From Stenotrophomonas sp. 364 (GTDB lineage Bacteria; Pseudomonadota; Gammaproteobacteria; Xanthomonadales; Xanthomonadaceae): a stretch of 64,000 nt of DNA. Position numbers and translations under genes: made by a program. Positions 35,954 to 44,960 of the stretch are shown one piece after another (the first letter of the stretch is position 1; each line of letters starts with the position of its first letter). The stretch lies in contig NZ_CP047135.1 in NCBI RefSeq assembly GCF_009832905.1, positions 970,001 to 1,034,000 on the forward strand, read 5' to 3'. The notes beneath the pieces were generated by a model. It made no database searches, had not been told where the DNA came from, and saw nothing but the letters and a program-made list of their open reading frames with translations.

Positions 35954-36810
35954 GCGGCGACGTGCCAGATGGCGCACGCATGGGCCGTCGCGTCTTTCTC
36001 TCCGGCCTCGCCGCTGGCGCCACGGCCGCGCTGTTGCCGGTCTCCCACGCCGTCGCACGGCCAGCGTCGGACGACCTGCGGATTCAGCGCCTTGCCTGGG
36101 CGGGCATTCGCCTGCAGCTGCCAGGCTCAACCTTGCTGATCGACCCCCTGACCAATGCTGCGGAGTGGGGCAGGGCACTGCCGGACGTCCTGGTTCCCGT
36201 TGAGGGCGGGGTGGGCGACACGACGGTCTTGCTGACGCATGTCCACTCGGACCACTTCGACGCCGGGGCTGTGGCGCAGGCACTGCGGAACGGCGGGAGC
36301 CTCATCTACCCCGAGGGAACCCATCCGCTTCCCATCCCTGGAGGTGCCCGGGCACGGCCAGCACGCCTTTGGGAGCCGCAGTTGTTGGGTGACTTCACCG
36401 CCACGGCGGTGCCCGCCTCGGACGGATACGGCGACACCCAGGTCTCCTGGGTGGCGTCGGCGGCCGGCCGCCGGATATTCCATGGGGGAGACACGATGTG
36501 GCACGGCCACTGGTGGAAGATCGGCCGTCAACTCGGACCCTTCGATGTGGCGTTCCTGCCGATAAACGGCGCCAGGTTCGGATGGCGCAAGCCTGTCAAC
36601 GGACAGCCGGGCGTTCTGACGCCCGAGCAGGCCATCGCCGCCGCAACCGTCCTGGGCGCGCGGCTTCTCGTCCCAATCCACTACGGCATATCGGGGGTTG
36701 ATGAGTATCAGGAAGTAGACGATCCTCTGGACGCTCTGGTCAGGGTGGCGCGGGGAACTGCCATCGACGTCCAGTCAGTGCAGCCGGGGGCGTGGGTGAC
36801 GTGGAGTTGA
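35950..36810 (+). CDS. Tat-exported metallo-beta-lactamase-fold (L-ascorbate lactonase-like) protein
   Basis: A 286-residue protein with a twin-arginine signal (MGRRVFLSGLAAGATAALL), so it should be folded in the cytoplasm and exported by Tat. The binuclear site is evident: THVHSDHFDAG, FHGGDTMWHGH and IHYGIS, as in UlaG/YcjG-like MBL-fold proteins, with the substrate unknown. Translation is coupled to the preceding gene by ATGA overlap. The combination of a cytoplasmic and an exported MBL-fold enzyme under one LysR suggests one compound attacked in two compartments, which is inference. Confidence 0.85.
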   Translation: MSGDVPDGARMGRRVFLSGLAAGATAALLPVSHAVARPASDDLRIQRLAWAGIRLQLPGSTLLIDPLTNAAEWGRALPDVLVPVEGGVGDTTVLLTHVHSDHFDAGAVAQALRNGGSLIYPEGTHPLPIPGGARARPARLWEPQLLGDFTATAVPASDGYGDTQVSWVASAAGRRIFHGGDTMWHGHWWKIGRQLGPFDVAFLPINGARFGWRKPVNGQPGVLTPEQAIAAATVLGARLLVPIHYGISGVDEYQEVDDPLDALVRVARGTAIDVQSVQPGAWVTWS

Positions 36811-36869
36811 GGTCTTGCTGAAGTGTCAAAGCGCTACGCCAGAAGCCATTAACCGCCACGGGAACTTGT

Positions 36870-37568
36870 ATGAAGAAACTTGCCTTCGCCGTTTTCCTCG
36901 CTTCCATGTTTGTCTCTCCTCTCTCAAATGCGACGGAGGATTCAGCCCCGTCCCGACCCTCTCTGGACGCGCTGCAGCGCATCATTGAGTCCCGCAGTCC
37001 GGAGACAAAGGTCGCTAAGCCCGACCATGATCGGATCACTGCACAGCGCATCGATATCGTCGATGAGAACGGGGTCATCCGCATGACACTTTCAGGCCGG
37101 ACGCCGGCGCCGATCATCGATGGGATCCAATACCGCCGGGCGTTCAACGTCGCCGGGCTGGTGCTTTACGACGACAAGGGCAGCGAGCGGGGCGGCTTCG
37201 GAACCGCCGACGTGGCCGGGGGGATGGCCGTTCTGGCCTTGGATCACCCGGCGATGGATGCCATCGGCTGGCGCGTCTCGCCGGACGGCGAGGTGGCGTT
37301 CTCGATCAACCAAGCACCGCCGCTGCTGCGTGAGCCTGCCCTCGACAACCGCTTGGTTCCCGGGGTTAAAACGTCCACGCGCATCCGAATGGTGGTGGGT
37401 GCAGACGGTGCCCCTGCGATCGCATTGAACGACAAAGCCGACAAGACACGCCTGCGGCTGACCGTAACCGAAGAGGGATACGGCGCCATCGAGTTCCTCA
37501 ATGCAAAAGGGGAGGTAATTCACACCCTGGCGCCAGAGGCGGAAACGGGACTGGCGAGGGTGCAATAG
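36870..37568 (+). CDS. Hypothetical exported protein
   Basis: A 232-residue protein with a Sec signal (MKKLAFAVFLASMFVSPLSNA) and GGGAA before the ATG. The mature part contains repeated beta-strand patterns: RIDIVDENGVIRMTLSGR, GLVLYDDKGSERGGFGTAD, DGEVAFSINQAPP, LRLTVTEEGYGAIEFLNAKGEVIH, so it is probably a beta-rich domain. I do not recognise a catalytic family. It follows the Tat-exported MBL-fold gene by 59 bp and may be in its transcript. Confidence 0.7.
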   Translation: MKKLAFAVFLASMFVSPLSNATEDSAPSRPSLDALQRIIESRSPETKVAKPDHDRITAQRIDIVDENGVIRMTLSGRTPAPIIDGIQYRRAFNVAGLVLYDDKGSERGGFGTADVAGGMAVLALDHPAMDAIGWRVSPDGEVAFSINQAPPLLREPALDNRLVPGVKTSTRIRMVVGADGAPAIALNDKADKTRLRLTVTEEGYGAIEFLNAKGEVIHTLAPEAETGLARVQ

Positions 37569-37646
37569 GCACTGAAGCGCAGCCGGTGTCCAGAATGAAC
37601 TTTGCCTGGTGGGCAAGCGGTGCTGGTTGACGCTGTGACGCCCGAG

Positions 37647-37693
37647 GCTGGCCTCCTGCATGGAATCCCGACGCATTGGGGTGAGAGGCCAGC
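37647..37693. repeat. Inverted repeat between two genes
   Basis: A perfect 9-bp inverted repeat (GCTGGCCTC / GAGGCCAGC) spaced by 29 bases in the gap between the exported protein and the DUF4177-like remnant. Possible structural or terminator element; no T-run follows. Confidence 0.35.
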
Positions 37694-37745
37694 AGCGTTT
37701 GGCAGCCTGTCTGCCTAATCTCAACCCCCAATTGGAGATCAAGCC

Positions 37746-37930
37746 ATGAGCACACGCTGGAGCTACCTGACTGTTCAAATCGAAACGAATCCGATAGGCG
37801 AACCGAAGGGCGATCCCAGACGAAGTGAATCGGCAAGGGCGGCCGCGCTCGGAACTGAACGACGCGGTCCACCTGCCGTCGGCGCCGGCGGCGCGGATTC
37901 TCAAGAAGGAGGTGCGAGATGCGCGCACTG
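37746..37930 (+). pseudogene. Frameshifted DUF4177-like small gene
   Basis: From the ATG at 37746 the frame gives MSTRWSYLTVQIETNPIG, the usual start of DUF4177 proteins (W-Y-V-I). The conserved middle (NRQG-x-x-x-x-ELN) is found one frame over from about 37815: VNRQGRPRSELNDAV, then AARILKKEVR. A single net shift near 37800-37815 would join the halves into about 60 residues. In both frames it runs into the next gene. Confidence is moderate because the protein is short. Confidence 0.35.
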
Positions 37931-39217
37931 ACACGTTGGGGCATGGGCATGATGCTGCTTTTCACCGCCACGCTCGCCCAAGCTGCGCCGCCGGCACAGA
38001 CCGCTGCCGCCCTGCTCGATCATCTTCAGGCCGGTGAGGCTACCGCGGCCGAGGCGATGTTCACTCCAGAGATGGCAAAGGCCGTGCCGGCGGCGCAGCT
38101 GCAGGCCCTGTGGCAATCGTTCGGCGCACTGCAAGATCGCGGCGCGGCACAGGTCACTGCGCGCGGCGAGGTGAGCGTGGTGACACAGCGGCTGAGGTTT
38201 GCGGTGGTCGACATCGACACGCAAGTAGCGGTAGATGCCGGCGGCCGCGTTGCCGGCCTGAACTTCAAACCGGCGACCGCACAAGCGCCGCCAGCGCCCC
38301 CAGTGCCAGCCGATGCAAGTTTCCAAGAGCTGCCTTTCGACGTGGTGTCTGACAAGGGCGCCCTACCGGGCACGCTGGCCCTGCCCAAGGGCAAAGGGCC
38401 GTTCCGCGCGGTAGTGCTGGTGCACGGGTCCGGTCCACAGGACCGCGATGAAACGATTGGACCGAATCGTCCGTTCTTGGACGTAGCGCGCGGATTGGCC
38501 GCCCACGGGATCGCGGTGCTGCGCTACGAAAAGCGCACCAAAGCACGGCCGCAGGAGTTCAGCGGCAACGACTACACGATGGACGATGAAACCACCAACG
38601 ATGCCGTCGCGGCCGTCGCCGGCCTGGCCAAGGCCACCGGCATCGACGCGCACCACGTCTATGTGATGGGGCACAGTCAGGGCGGCATGCTGGCGCCCCG
38701 CATTGCGCAGCGCTCGGGCAAGGTGGCGGGGCTGGTCCTGTGGTCAGCGCCGGCCCGCTCGCTGCTGACCGTGTTGCCGGAACAGAACCGCTACCTCTTG
38801 GGCTTGGATGGGAGCATCAGCGCCGACGACCAGGCCATCCTGGACAAACTGGACGGGCAGATCGCCGCCGCACGGGGCACGGCACCGGTTGCTGCCAAGG
38901 ACCTGCCACTGGGCGTGCCGGCGAGTTACTGGCGCGCGTTCGAGAACATTGATCCGGTCGCCGACGCCAAGGCCTCAGCACTGCCCATTTTGCTGCTCCA
39001 AGGCGGCCGTGACTTCCAAGTCGTGGATACGGACTGGCAGCTGTGGCACCACGGCTTGGCTCGCCAGCGCCAAGCCAGCTTCAAACACTATCCGGCGGTG
39101 AACCACCTGGGCGTCGCCGGCCAAGGCCCGGGTTCGCTGCAGGAATACAACACGCCCGGCAACGTCCTTCCGCAGCTGGTGGACGACGTGGCACAGTGGA
39201 TTGAGGCACAGCGATGA
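37919..39217 (+). CDS. Exported alpha/beta hydrolase with N-terminal DUF3887-like domain
   Basis: A 432-residue protein with a Sec signal (MRALTRWGMGMMLLFTATLAQA) and AAGGAGG seven bases before the ATG. The N-terminal 100 residues (LLDHLQAGEATAAEAMFTPEM) resemble DUF3887 and are followed by a Pro/Ala linker. The hydrolase domain has VVLVHGSGPQDRDE (oxyanion loop), the nucleophile elbow VMGHSQGG, an acid in LQGGRDFQV and His in VNHLGVAG. Activity on an ester or similar bond in the periplasm is expected, substrate unknown. Confidence 0.85.
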   Translation: MRALTRWGMGMMLLFTATLAQAAPPAQTAAALLDHLQAGEATAAEAMFTPEMAKAVPAAQLQALWQSFGALQDRGAAQVTARGEVSVVTQRLRFAVVDIDTQVAVDAGGRVAGLNFKPATAQAPPAPPVPADASFQELPFDVVSDKGALPGTLALPKGKGPFRAVVLVHGSGPQDRDETIGPNRPFLDVARGLAAHGIAVLRYEKRTKARPQEFSGNDYTMDDETTNDAVAAVAGLAKATGIDAHHVYVMGHSQGGMLAPRIAQRSGKVAGLVLWSAPARSLLTVLPEQNRYLLGLDGSISADDQAILDKLDGQIAAARGTAPVAAKDLPLGVPASYWRAFENIDPVADAKASALPILLLQGGRDFQVVDTDWQLWHHGLARQRQASFKHYPAVNHLGVAGQGPGSLQEYNTPGNVLPQLVDDVAQWIEAQR

Positions 39218-39757
39218 AGGTTTGGACGGCGATGGTCGCGGATTGGGCCGTAGCCCGCCCACCTGCATAGCGGCTGCTGTGGTTGGTGGGTCTCGATGCT
39301 GTGCGTAGCGGTGATGCTTGCCGCTGGCATGCAATCGACGCGGCGCGCCCCCATGGCCTCAGCTTCGCCTTGCCATTCTTGGTGACGGCGCGGTTGATCT
39401 GGGCGGGGCTGCAGCTTGCCCGGCTTCCACTCCGGGCAATATCTGAGCGACCGGAGCAAGGCGTGCTGCTTGGTCACCGATACCGACCGCGCGCTTCCAT
39501 TCGGCTGCGAGATGGCAGCGCTCTGTCGCTTTCACCCTCTCTTTATCCCCTCCCTCTCCCTACCCACGTCGCGCGTCTCTCTTGCATCCGGTCAATGAAT
39601 GAGTCAGCAAGTTAGGTGGTGCACGGATGATCTCGACGTAAACTGGCTTGCAGTTGACTCTGAGCGGTCCGTGGCAGGAGAGACACGGGTAAATTCGTTT
39701 CAGGCGGGGAGGCATCGGGAAGAGGCCGACCCATCACGGCGATAGAAGATCCAACAA
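39218..39757. other. 540-bp region without a supported gene
   Basis: Between the hydrolase gene and the weak 39758 frame. Open frames are Ser/Leu/Pro-rich low complexity. A pyrimidine-rich run (39535-39570) lies in it. I see no RNA gene. Confidence 0.4.
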
Positions 39758-40063
39758 TTGATACAACCTCGTGTCGAGCTCAGCGCGATTCGATTTCTTG
39801 GCTACGGCGCCAATGGGCACCCGCAGTTCAGGGTCAGGCTCTCGGAAAGCGGGCGGGGCGCCCTTCGCAGTTTTTCCATGAATCGGGCGGGCACGTGGAT
39901 CCATTTGGATTTGGACGGCGCTCGTCTGACATCGGCCTTTATTGGTCCCGCGATGGATCTGCAGGAATTCACTGCTAGCGTCGATCGGCCTGAGCTGGCG
40001 GCCAAACTCCACGCAATCGCGCAAGGGCTGGTAGCCCTTCCATGGCTGGTTTTGTGGGCATAA
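39758..40063 (+). CDS. Hypothetical protein, TTG start
   Basis: A 101-residue frame from a TTG at 39758 (IQPRVELSAIRFLGYGANGHP), with only a weak AGAAG upstream, so the start is uncertain. The sequence looks like a folded domain of alternating strands (FRVRLSESGRG, TWIHLDLDGARLTSAFIG) ending in a helical part (ELAAKLHAIAQGLVALPW). Unknown function. It is convergent with the following hydrolase gene. Confidence 0.4.
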   Translation: MIQPRVELSAIRFLGYGANGHPQFRVRLSESGRGALRSFSMNRAGTWIHLDLDGARLTSAFIGPAMDLQEFTASVDRPELAAKLHAIAQGLVALPWLVLWA

Positions 40064-40100
40064 AAGTGCGTGGAACTTACTCTTTGGCGGGCCCCCTCAT

Positions 40101-41219
40101 TTAAGGTGCTGTATCGCCTGCGCGTTCTGCAATGGGGCGAACTTGTTGGACGAGGGTAAGCAGTGTCTTGCCCGGCTCTTCAATCATGACCTCGTGAGCA
40201 GACTGTTCAAACCAGATGATCTGCTTCTCGGGAGCGGTGAGCTTGTCGGCCCACTCGGCGGCCAGTTCCGAAGACACGTTGTGGTCATGACGGCCCAAGA
40301 ACAGAAACACGGGTGTGTCGATGCGACGCACCGATGACATGTCCAGGGTTAAGACCTCCGACAGCAAGTGCTCCATCGAGAAGTCGTTGCCGTTCCAGAT
40401 GGCCGCGACGTCGGCATCCGAATACTCCGGGGAGAGCTTTATCGCTGCAGCTTCCGCATCGCCGCCACGGCGGTTGTGAACCATGCCCCCGTAGTGGTTG
40501 AGCCACTTGCGCTGTTTGAAGAGGCTCTGCAAGGGAACCGGCGCGGCGCCTTGCGCATACGGGGCTAGCTCTTGGAGCTCGGCAACTGCTTTCGCGTTTC
40601 CGTCCTCCTTGGCTTGGTGAAGGGTCCACGCCCACCCGCGCCGCTCGCTCTCCGGGGCGTTGGATATCTGTCCGATGCCGATGTAGGCATGCAGCCAATT
40701 GGGATGGCGTTGCGCGACCTCCAGGCCGAGGTAGCTGCCCCAAGAGTGGCCCAGCAGGAAGATCTTCTCCTTTCCGAACTCCCGCCGCAGCCATGCAACC
40801 ATCTCCTCCGCATCGGCGACCATCTGTTCGCGCGTCATGGAGGGTGCTATCACGGACGGTTCGTTAGCGGCGTAGGTCTTGCCAGCGCCGCGCTGGTCCC
40901 ACTGGACGACCGTGAAATACTCTTCCCAGCCGCGTTGAAAATACCAACTGGTGGGCATCGATACCCAGCCCGGCCCGCCATGGAGCATGAGAAGCACTGG
41001 ATTGCGACGATCCGACCCACGGATCGATACCCACTGATCGATGCCGCCGATGCGGACCTTCTCCAGCCGCTCCACGCCGTCGTCCGCAACCACTCGGCGG
41101 ATCTCCGCGACCACTTTTACGGCATCGCTACGGCTTTCAGGCCAAGAGGCGGCGGACGAGTCGAAAATCGCAAGCCCGGCAGCTGTCAGAGTGAGGAGCC
41201 AGAGGATTCGATTGCTCAT
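40101..41219 (-). CDS. Alpha/beta hydrolase, proline iminopeptidase-like, exported
   Basis: A 372-residue serine hydrolase with a short N-terminal hydrophobic segment (MSNRILWLLTLTAAGLAIF), probably a signal or anchor. It has the proline iminopeptidase-type HGGPG oxyanion motif (LMLHGGPGW), QWDQRGAGKT, the nucleophile LLGHSWGSYLG, the acid in LGRHDHNV and the His in QSAHEVMIEEP. The family acts on N-terminal Pro peptides, esters or other substrates; substrate uncertain. It stands alone, convergent with the small 39758 frame. Confidence 0.88.
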   Translation of the reverse strand: MSNRILWLLTLTAAGLAIFDSSAASWPESRSDAVKVVAEIRRVVADDGVERLEKVRIGGIDQWVSIRGSDRRNPVLLMLHGGPGWVSMPTSWYFQRGWEEYFTVVQWDQRGAGKTYAANEPSVIAPSMTREQMVADAEEMVAWLRREFGKEKIFLLGHSWGSYLGLEVAQRHPNWLHAYIGIGQISNAPESERRGWAWTLHQAKEDGNAKAVAELQELAPYAQGAAPVPLQSLFKQRKWLNHYGGMVHNRRGGDAEAAAIKLSPEYSDADVAAIWNGNDFSMEHLLSEVLTLDMSSVRRIDTPVFLFLGRHDHNVSSELAAEWADKLTAPEKQIIWFEQSAHEVMIEEPGKTLLTLVQQVRPIAERAGDTAP

Positions 41220-41414
41220 TGGAATGGAAGAGCATGAGGGAACAGGTGCGAGTATTGTGACGCAATGGCTGCCGCCATAGAAGCAGTAGCCGAACGGGGT
41301 TTTTTCGCTGGGTCACCTTGGTCAGGTGGGTGAACTGAGTAGCATCTCCGCCGTTGGCCGGTTGAAGCCGACGACGCGCTGACCTATGTGTTCACTAGCC
41401 AGGGTTAGCGGTAC

Positions 41415-42467
41415 TCAGTTGCGATCCGTTGACGTGTAAGTTCCAAATCGGACTTTTACGCTTCCGTCGACCACATTGACCACGCCAATTTCCTGCGGGC
41501 CGAATTCGATCACTGCCGGCCATGAGTGGCGGAAGCCGATCGGCCATGCGGGTGGCCTCACTGTCTTCCAATTGGCACCGCCATCCTCGCTTGCGCTCAC
41601 TTCGTTGGAGCAGGAGGTGACAAACATGGTGCCGCTTTGGGTGGTCATGACGTGGGGGCCACAGCGCTGGTCCGCCAGCGGAGTGCCCAGGCCTGCCGGC
41701 CAAGTGTGGCCATCGGCGGAAGTCTTGTAGGAAACCGGACACTGCGGGTCATCCCCGCAGGTCTCAAGCACCATCAGGTAACCTCCGTCCGGACGCCGCG
41801 CCATCACAGGCATGCCAGGCCGGAGCAGGCCGCCACCGGGTTGGTTGGCGATCGTCACCGCCTTGCTCCAGGTGCGCCCTCCGTCGCGGGACAGTTGCTG
41901 CGATACCACCTGGTTATAGGAGGGCTGCTCGTCCGCCCGGGTTTCGTCGGCGTAGACCACCGATAAGGTGCCATCTTCCAAGTACGTGAACACCGGCTCC
42001 CACACCCCCCGGTCCTTGCGACCGGCAGGGGATTCGTTGCGTGTGATGGTGCTGAGGAACCGCCAGCTGCGCCCCTGGTCGTCGCTGGCATACACGTTCA
42101 ATCGGTAAGACACGCCATCGATGAGCGAGCGCATCGCCAGCAGAACGCGACCTTCGGGCAGGACCATCAGCTCGCCGTTGTCGAGCTTTCGCTTGGGCTC
42201 TTCCACCCGGGAGAGCGGCGCCCACGTGCGGGCTTTGTCGTCGCTGACAGAGAACTGCAGCGTGGTGGTCTCGCCACCGGGATAGCGCGTCGTCACCGCC
42301 AGCCAGCGTCCGTCCGGCAGCCGTGCCAGGCGGCCCCAGCCCGCATTCTCCGCATCGACCGTGGCCGTATCGGTCCAGGTCACCTCGGCCGCCAGCGAAG
42401 GGAGCGCCACGGCTGTCAGCACGGCCAGCATCAGGGTGCGCAGGGGAAGCATCAGTTGCATGTCCAT
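41415..42467 (-). CDS. Exported sialidase-fold glycoside hydrolase (sialidase or GH93-like)
   Basis: About 350 residues with a Sec signal (LPLRTLMLAVLTAVALPSLAA). The six-bladed propeller is indicated by Asp-box repeats S-x-D-x-G-x-T/S-W: SDDKARTW, SDDQGRSW, SRDGGRTW, SADGHTW and SEDGGANW. The last gene of the dgo operon; the ATG at 42467 overlaps the SSS stop by one base (TGATG), with alternatives at 42470 (GTG) and 42461. Sialidases and GH93 exo-arabinanases share this fold. The galactoside/arabinoside context makes GH93-like activity plausible, but no sialidase FRIP motif was identified. The exact substrate is open. Confidence 0.75.
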   Translation of the reverse strand: MDMQLMLPLRTLMLAVLTAVALPSLAAEVTWTDTATVDAENAGWGRLARLPDGRWLAVTTRYPGGETTTLQFSVSDDKARTWAPLSRVEEPKRKLDNGELMVLPEGRVLLAMRSLIDGVSYRLNVYASDDQGRSWRFLSTITRNESPAGRKDRGVWEPVFTYLEDGTLSVVYADETRADEQPSYNQVVSQQLSRDGGRTWSKAVTIANQPGGGLLRPGMPVMARRPDGGYLMVLETCGDDPQCPVSYKTSADGHTWPAGLGTPLADQRCGPHVMTTQSGTMFVTSCSNEVSASEDGGANWKTVRPPAWPIGFRHSWPAVIEFGPQEIGVVNVVDGSVKVRFGTYTSTDRN

Positions 42468-44026
42468 CACCAGTAAGTTGCGTACAGGGCCACCAGGATC
42501 GCCAGTACCGCAAGCGAGGCGACGTTGAATGACGGGGAGGTGGCATAGCCCACGTCATCGGTACGGATGCGGTCGCGGTCGCCACTGGCGCGGGTAGCCA
42601 GCGCAACACCGACCCCAAGCAGCAGGGTCGCCAAGAACACCACGCCCATGCGGTCCAGGAATGGCAGCGACGGCCACAGCAGCTTGAACACCAGCGATAG
42701 CAAGAACGAACCCACGGCGGCTGCCAGCGCGCCGGCCTCATTGGCGCGCTTCCAGAACAGACCCAGCAGGAAGATCACCACGATGCCGGGCGTGAAGAAG
42801 CCGGTGAACTCCTGGATGTATTGGAAGCCCTGGTCGAACCCGCCCAGCAATGGGCGTGCGGTCATCACCGCGACGATGATGGCGATGGAGGCGGCAATGC
42901 GGCCCACCCGCACCAGCTTCGCCTGCGAGGCGTCCGGCGCGCGCTTGGCGTAGAAATCCAGGGTGAAAATGGTCGCCACCGAATTGATCTTCGAGGCCAG
43001 CGACGCGACGATTGCCGCCACCAGCGCCGCGAAGACCAGCCCGAGGATGCCACTGGGCAACAGGGCCAGCATGGTGGGGTAGGCGGCGTCGGGTCGCTCC
43101 AGATCCGGCGCCAGCATCACCGCGGCAATGCCGGGCAGAACCACGATGGCCGGGATCAGCAGCTTGAGGAAGGCGGCGAACACCACCCCTTTCTGGGCCT
43201 CGCGCAGGTTCTTGGCCGCCAGTGCCCGCTGGATGATGTACTGGTTGAAGCCCCAATAGCTGAGATTGGCGATCCACATGCCGCCCAGCAACACCGACAG
43301 GCCCGGCAGGTCCTTGTAGAACGGGTTGTCCTTGCTCAGGATCATCTCGAACCGCTCCGGGTGCTGCTGCCAGAGCTGCATGAAACCGTCGCTGACGCTG
43401 CCATCACCGATTTTGCTTAGTGTGATCACGGTTACCAGTAGGCCCCCCAGCACCAGCAGGCACACCTGCACGATATCGGTCAGCGCCACCGCCTTCAGGC
43501 CGCCGTACAGCTGGTAAGCCAGCGCGAACGCGCCGAGCAGCACCAGTGCAACATCCTGGTTGAGGCCAGCAACACCGGCAATGGCAATCGAACCCAACCA
43601 CAGGATCGAGGTGAGGTTGACGAACACATACAGGCCTAGCCAGAACACCGCCATGAGGGTGCGGATGCGGTTGCCGTAACGCTCTTGCAGGAACTGCGGC
43701 ATGGTGGTTATGCCATTGCGCAGGAAAATCGGCAGGAACCATTTGCCGACGATCAGTAGGGTGATCGCGGCCATCCACTCATACGACGCGATGGCCAGGC
43801 CGATCGCATAGCCCGAACCGGACATGCCGATGATTTGTTCGGCCGAGATGTTGGCTGCGATCAGCGAGGCGCCGATGGCCCACCACGGCAGGCTGCGGCT
43901 GGCCAGGAAGTAGTCCTGCGCAGACTTCTGCTGGCCGGCTTTCTCGCGCGATACCCACTGTGCAAGGATGAAAATGCCCGCCAGGTAGGCCAGCACGATG
44001 CTGATATCAAGGGTGGAAAGGCTCAT
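42467..44026 (-). CDS. SSS-family sodium:sugar symporter
   Basis: A 519-residue inner-membrane transporter with about 14 helices, from the ATG at 44026 (MSLSTLDISIVLAYLAG), which has GGAG before it. The family plan is clear: IGASLIAANISAEQIIGMSG, YEWMAAITLLIVGKWFLPIFL, TMPQFLQERYG, ALTDIVQVCLLVLGG, SYWGFNQYIIQRALAAKN, ALVAAIVASLASKINSVATIFT. Sodium-driven uptake of galactose or a related sugar is inferred from the flanking genes. Its ATG overlaps the stop of the lactonase gene (ATGA). Confidence 0.93.
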   Translation of the reverse strand: MSLSTLDISIVLAYLAGIFILAQWVSREKAGQQKSAQDYFLASRSLPWWAIGASLIAANISAEQIIGMSGSGYAIGLAIASYEWMAAITLLIVGKWFLPIFLRNGITTMPQFLQERYGNRIRTLMAVFWLGLYVFVNLTSILWLGSIAIAGVAGLNQDVALVLLGAFALAYQLYGGLKAVALTDIVQVCLLVLGGLLVTVITLSKIGDGSVSDGFMQLWQQHPERFEMILSKDNPFYKDLPGLSVLLGGMWIANLSYWGFNQYIIQRALAAKNLREAQKGVVFAAFLKLLIPAIVVLPGIAAVMLAPDLERPDAAYPTMLALLPSGILGLVFAALVAAIVASLASKINSVATIFTLDFYAKRAPDASQAKLVRVGRIAASIAIIVAVMTARPLLGGFDQGFQYIQEFTGFFTPGIVVIFLLGLFWKRANEAGALAAAVGSFLLSLVFKLLWPSLPFLDRMGVVFLATLLLGVGVALATRASGDRDRIRTDDVGYATSPSFNVASLAVLAILVALYATYW

Positions 44027-44952
44027 GGAATCTCCGCGGAAGTCCCACGCGGTGCGCGGGGCGGCAAGCTGGTGGGGTCGCCGGCGAACCGGGCTTCGGG
44101 AAGGCCGGCGATACCGGCGTTTTCGATGGAGAGCAGGTGCCCGGCAAGGGGGTCGACTGCACGCGCGGCGGCATCCAGCCCCTCGTGCGCACTGGTGATG
44201 AACAGCGTGCGGTGTCCAGGCCCGCCGAAGGTCGGGCGAGTCGGTTGGCTGACCGGCGTGGCAATCGAGCGGTCCTCGGTACCGTTGGGCAGGTAACGCA
44301 CCACGCGTGCATCGCCCCACCGGGCGTTCCAGAGGCCGCCTTCGGCATCGACGGTGCTGCCGTCGGGCTCGCCGGGTTCGGCCTGCAGGTCAACGAACAG
44401 CTGCGCCGGCCCGAGCGTCTTGCCGTAATTACATCGCAGGATCTGCTTCTGTAGCGAATCACAGAAGTACATCGTGTCGCCTGAGGGGCTGAAGGTAATA
44501 CTGTTGGAAATGGCGGCCGGCGGCAGCGGCAGGGTTTCCAAAGTAAGGTCCGCATTGAGGCGGAGGAACGGCGCTATCGCCTGCTTTGGGCCTTCGGCGG
44601 GCTCATGCAGCATGCCGAACACGAATCTGCCTTGACGGTCGCAAGCGCCATCATTGGCACGCGTATCGGTGGGTGCCAACCCACGCAGGTCCTGCAGGTC
44701 GCGGAATTCGTTGCGTTCGGGGTGGAAGAACGCCAGCCGGGAGGCAAGGGCGAGCAGCAGCCAACCGTCCGCTTCGCACAGCGCCATCGCGGCCAGACGC
44801 TCCGGCATCGGCCAGCGGGTGATTGCCCCGTCCTGTGGACGGTAGCGCCACAACTTCGACTGCTGGATGTCGGTCCAGTACACCGCCTGCTCGCGGTCGC
44901 ACCACAGCACGCCTTCGCCCAGGGTGTTTCCCGAGGGAACCGCCACGCTCAT
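44023..44952 (-). CDS. SMP-30/gluconolactonase-family sugar lactonase
   Basis: A 309-residue six-bladed propeller lactonase from the ATG at 44952 (MSVAVPSGNTLGEGVLWCD). SMP-30 features: GEGVLWCDREQAVYWTDI (metal-ligand Glu), DTRANDGACDRQGRFVFG (Asn and Asp), ISNSITFSPSGDTMYFCDS and EPDGSTVDAEGGLWNARWG. It would hydrolyse the galactonolactone produced by the neighbouring dehydrogenase. It starts 8 bp after the SDR gene and overlaps the SSS gene by 4 bp, so it is in the same operon. Confidence 0.9.
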   Translation of the reverse strand: MSVAVPSGNTLGEGVLWCDREQAVYWTDIQQSKLWRYRPQDGAITRWPMPERLAAMALCEADGWLLLALASRLAFFHPERNEFRDLQDLRGLAPTDTRANDGACDRQGRFVFGMLHEPAEGPKQAIAPFLRLNADLTLETLPLPPAAISNSITFSPSGDTMYFCDSLQKQILRCNYGKTLGPAQLFVDLQAEPGEPDGSTVDAEGGLWNARWGDARVVRYLPNGTEDRSIATPVSQPTRPTFGGPGHRTLFITSAHEGLDAAARAVDPLAGHLLSIENAGIAGLPEARFAGDPTSLPPRAPRGTSAEIP

Positions 44953-44960
44953 CGCGGCGG

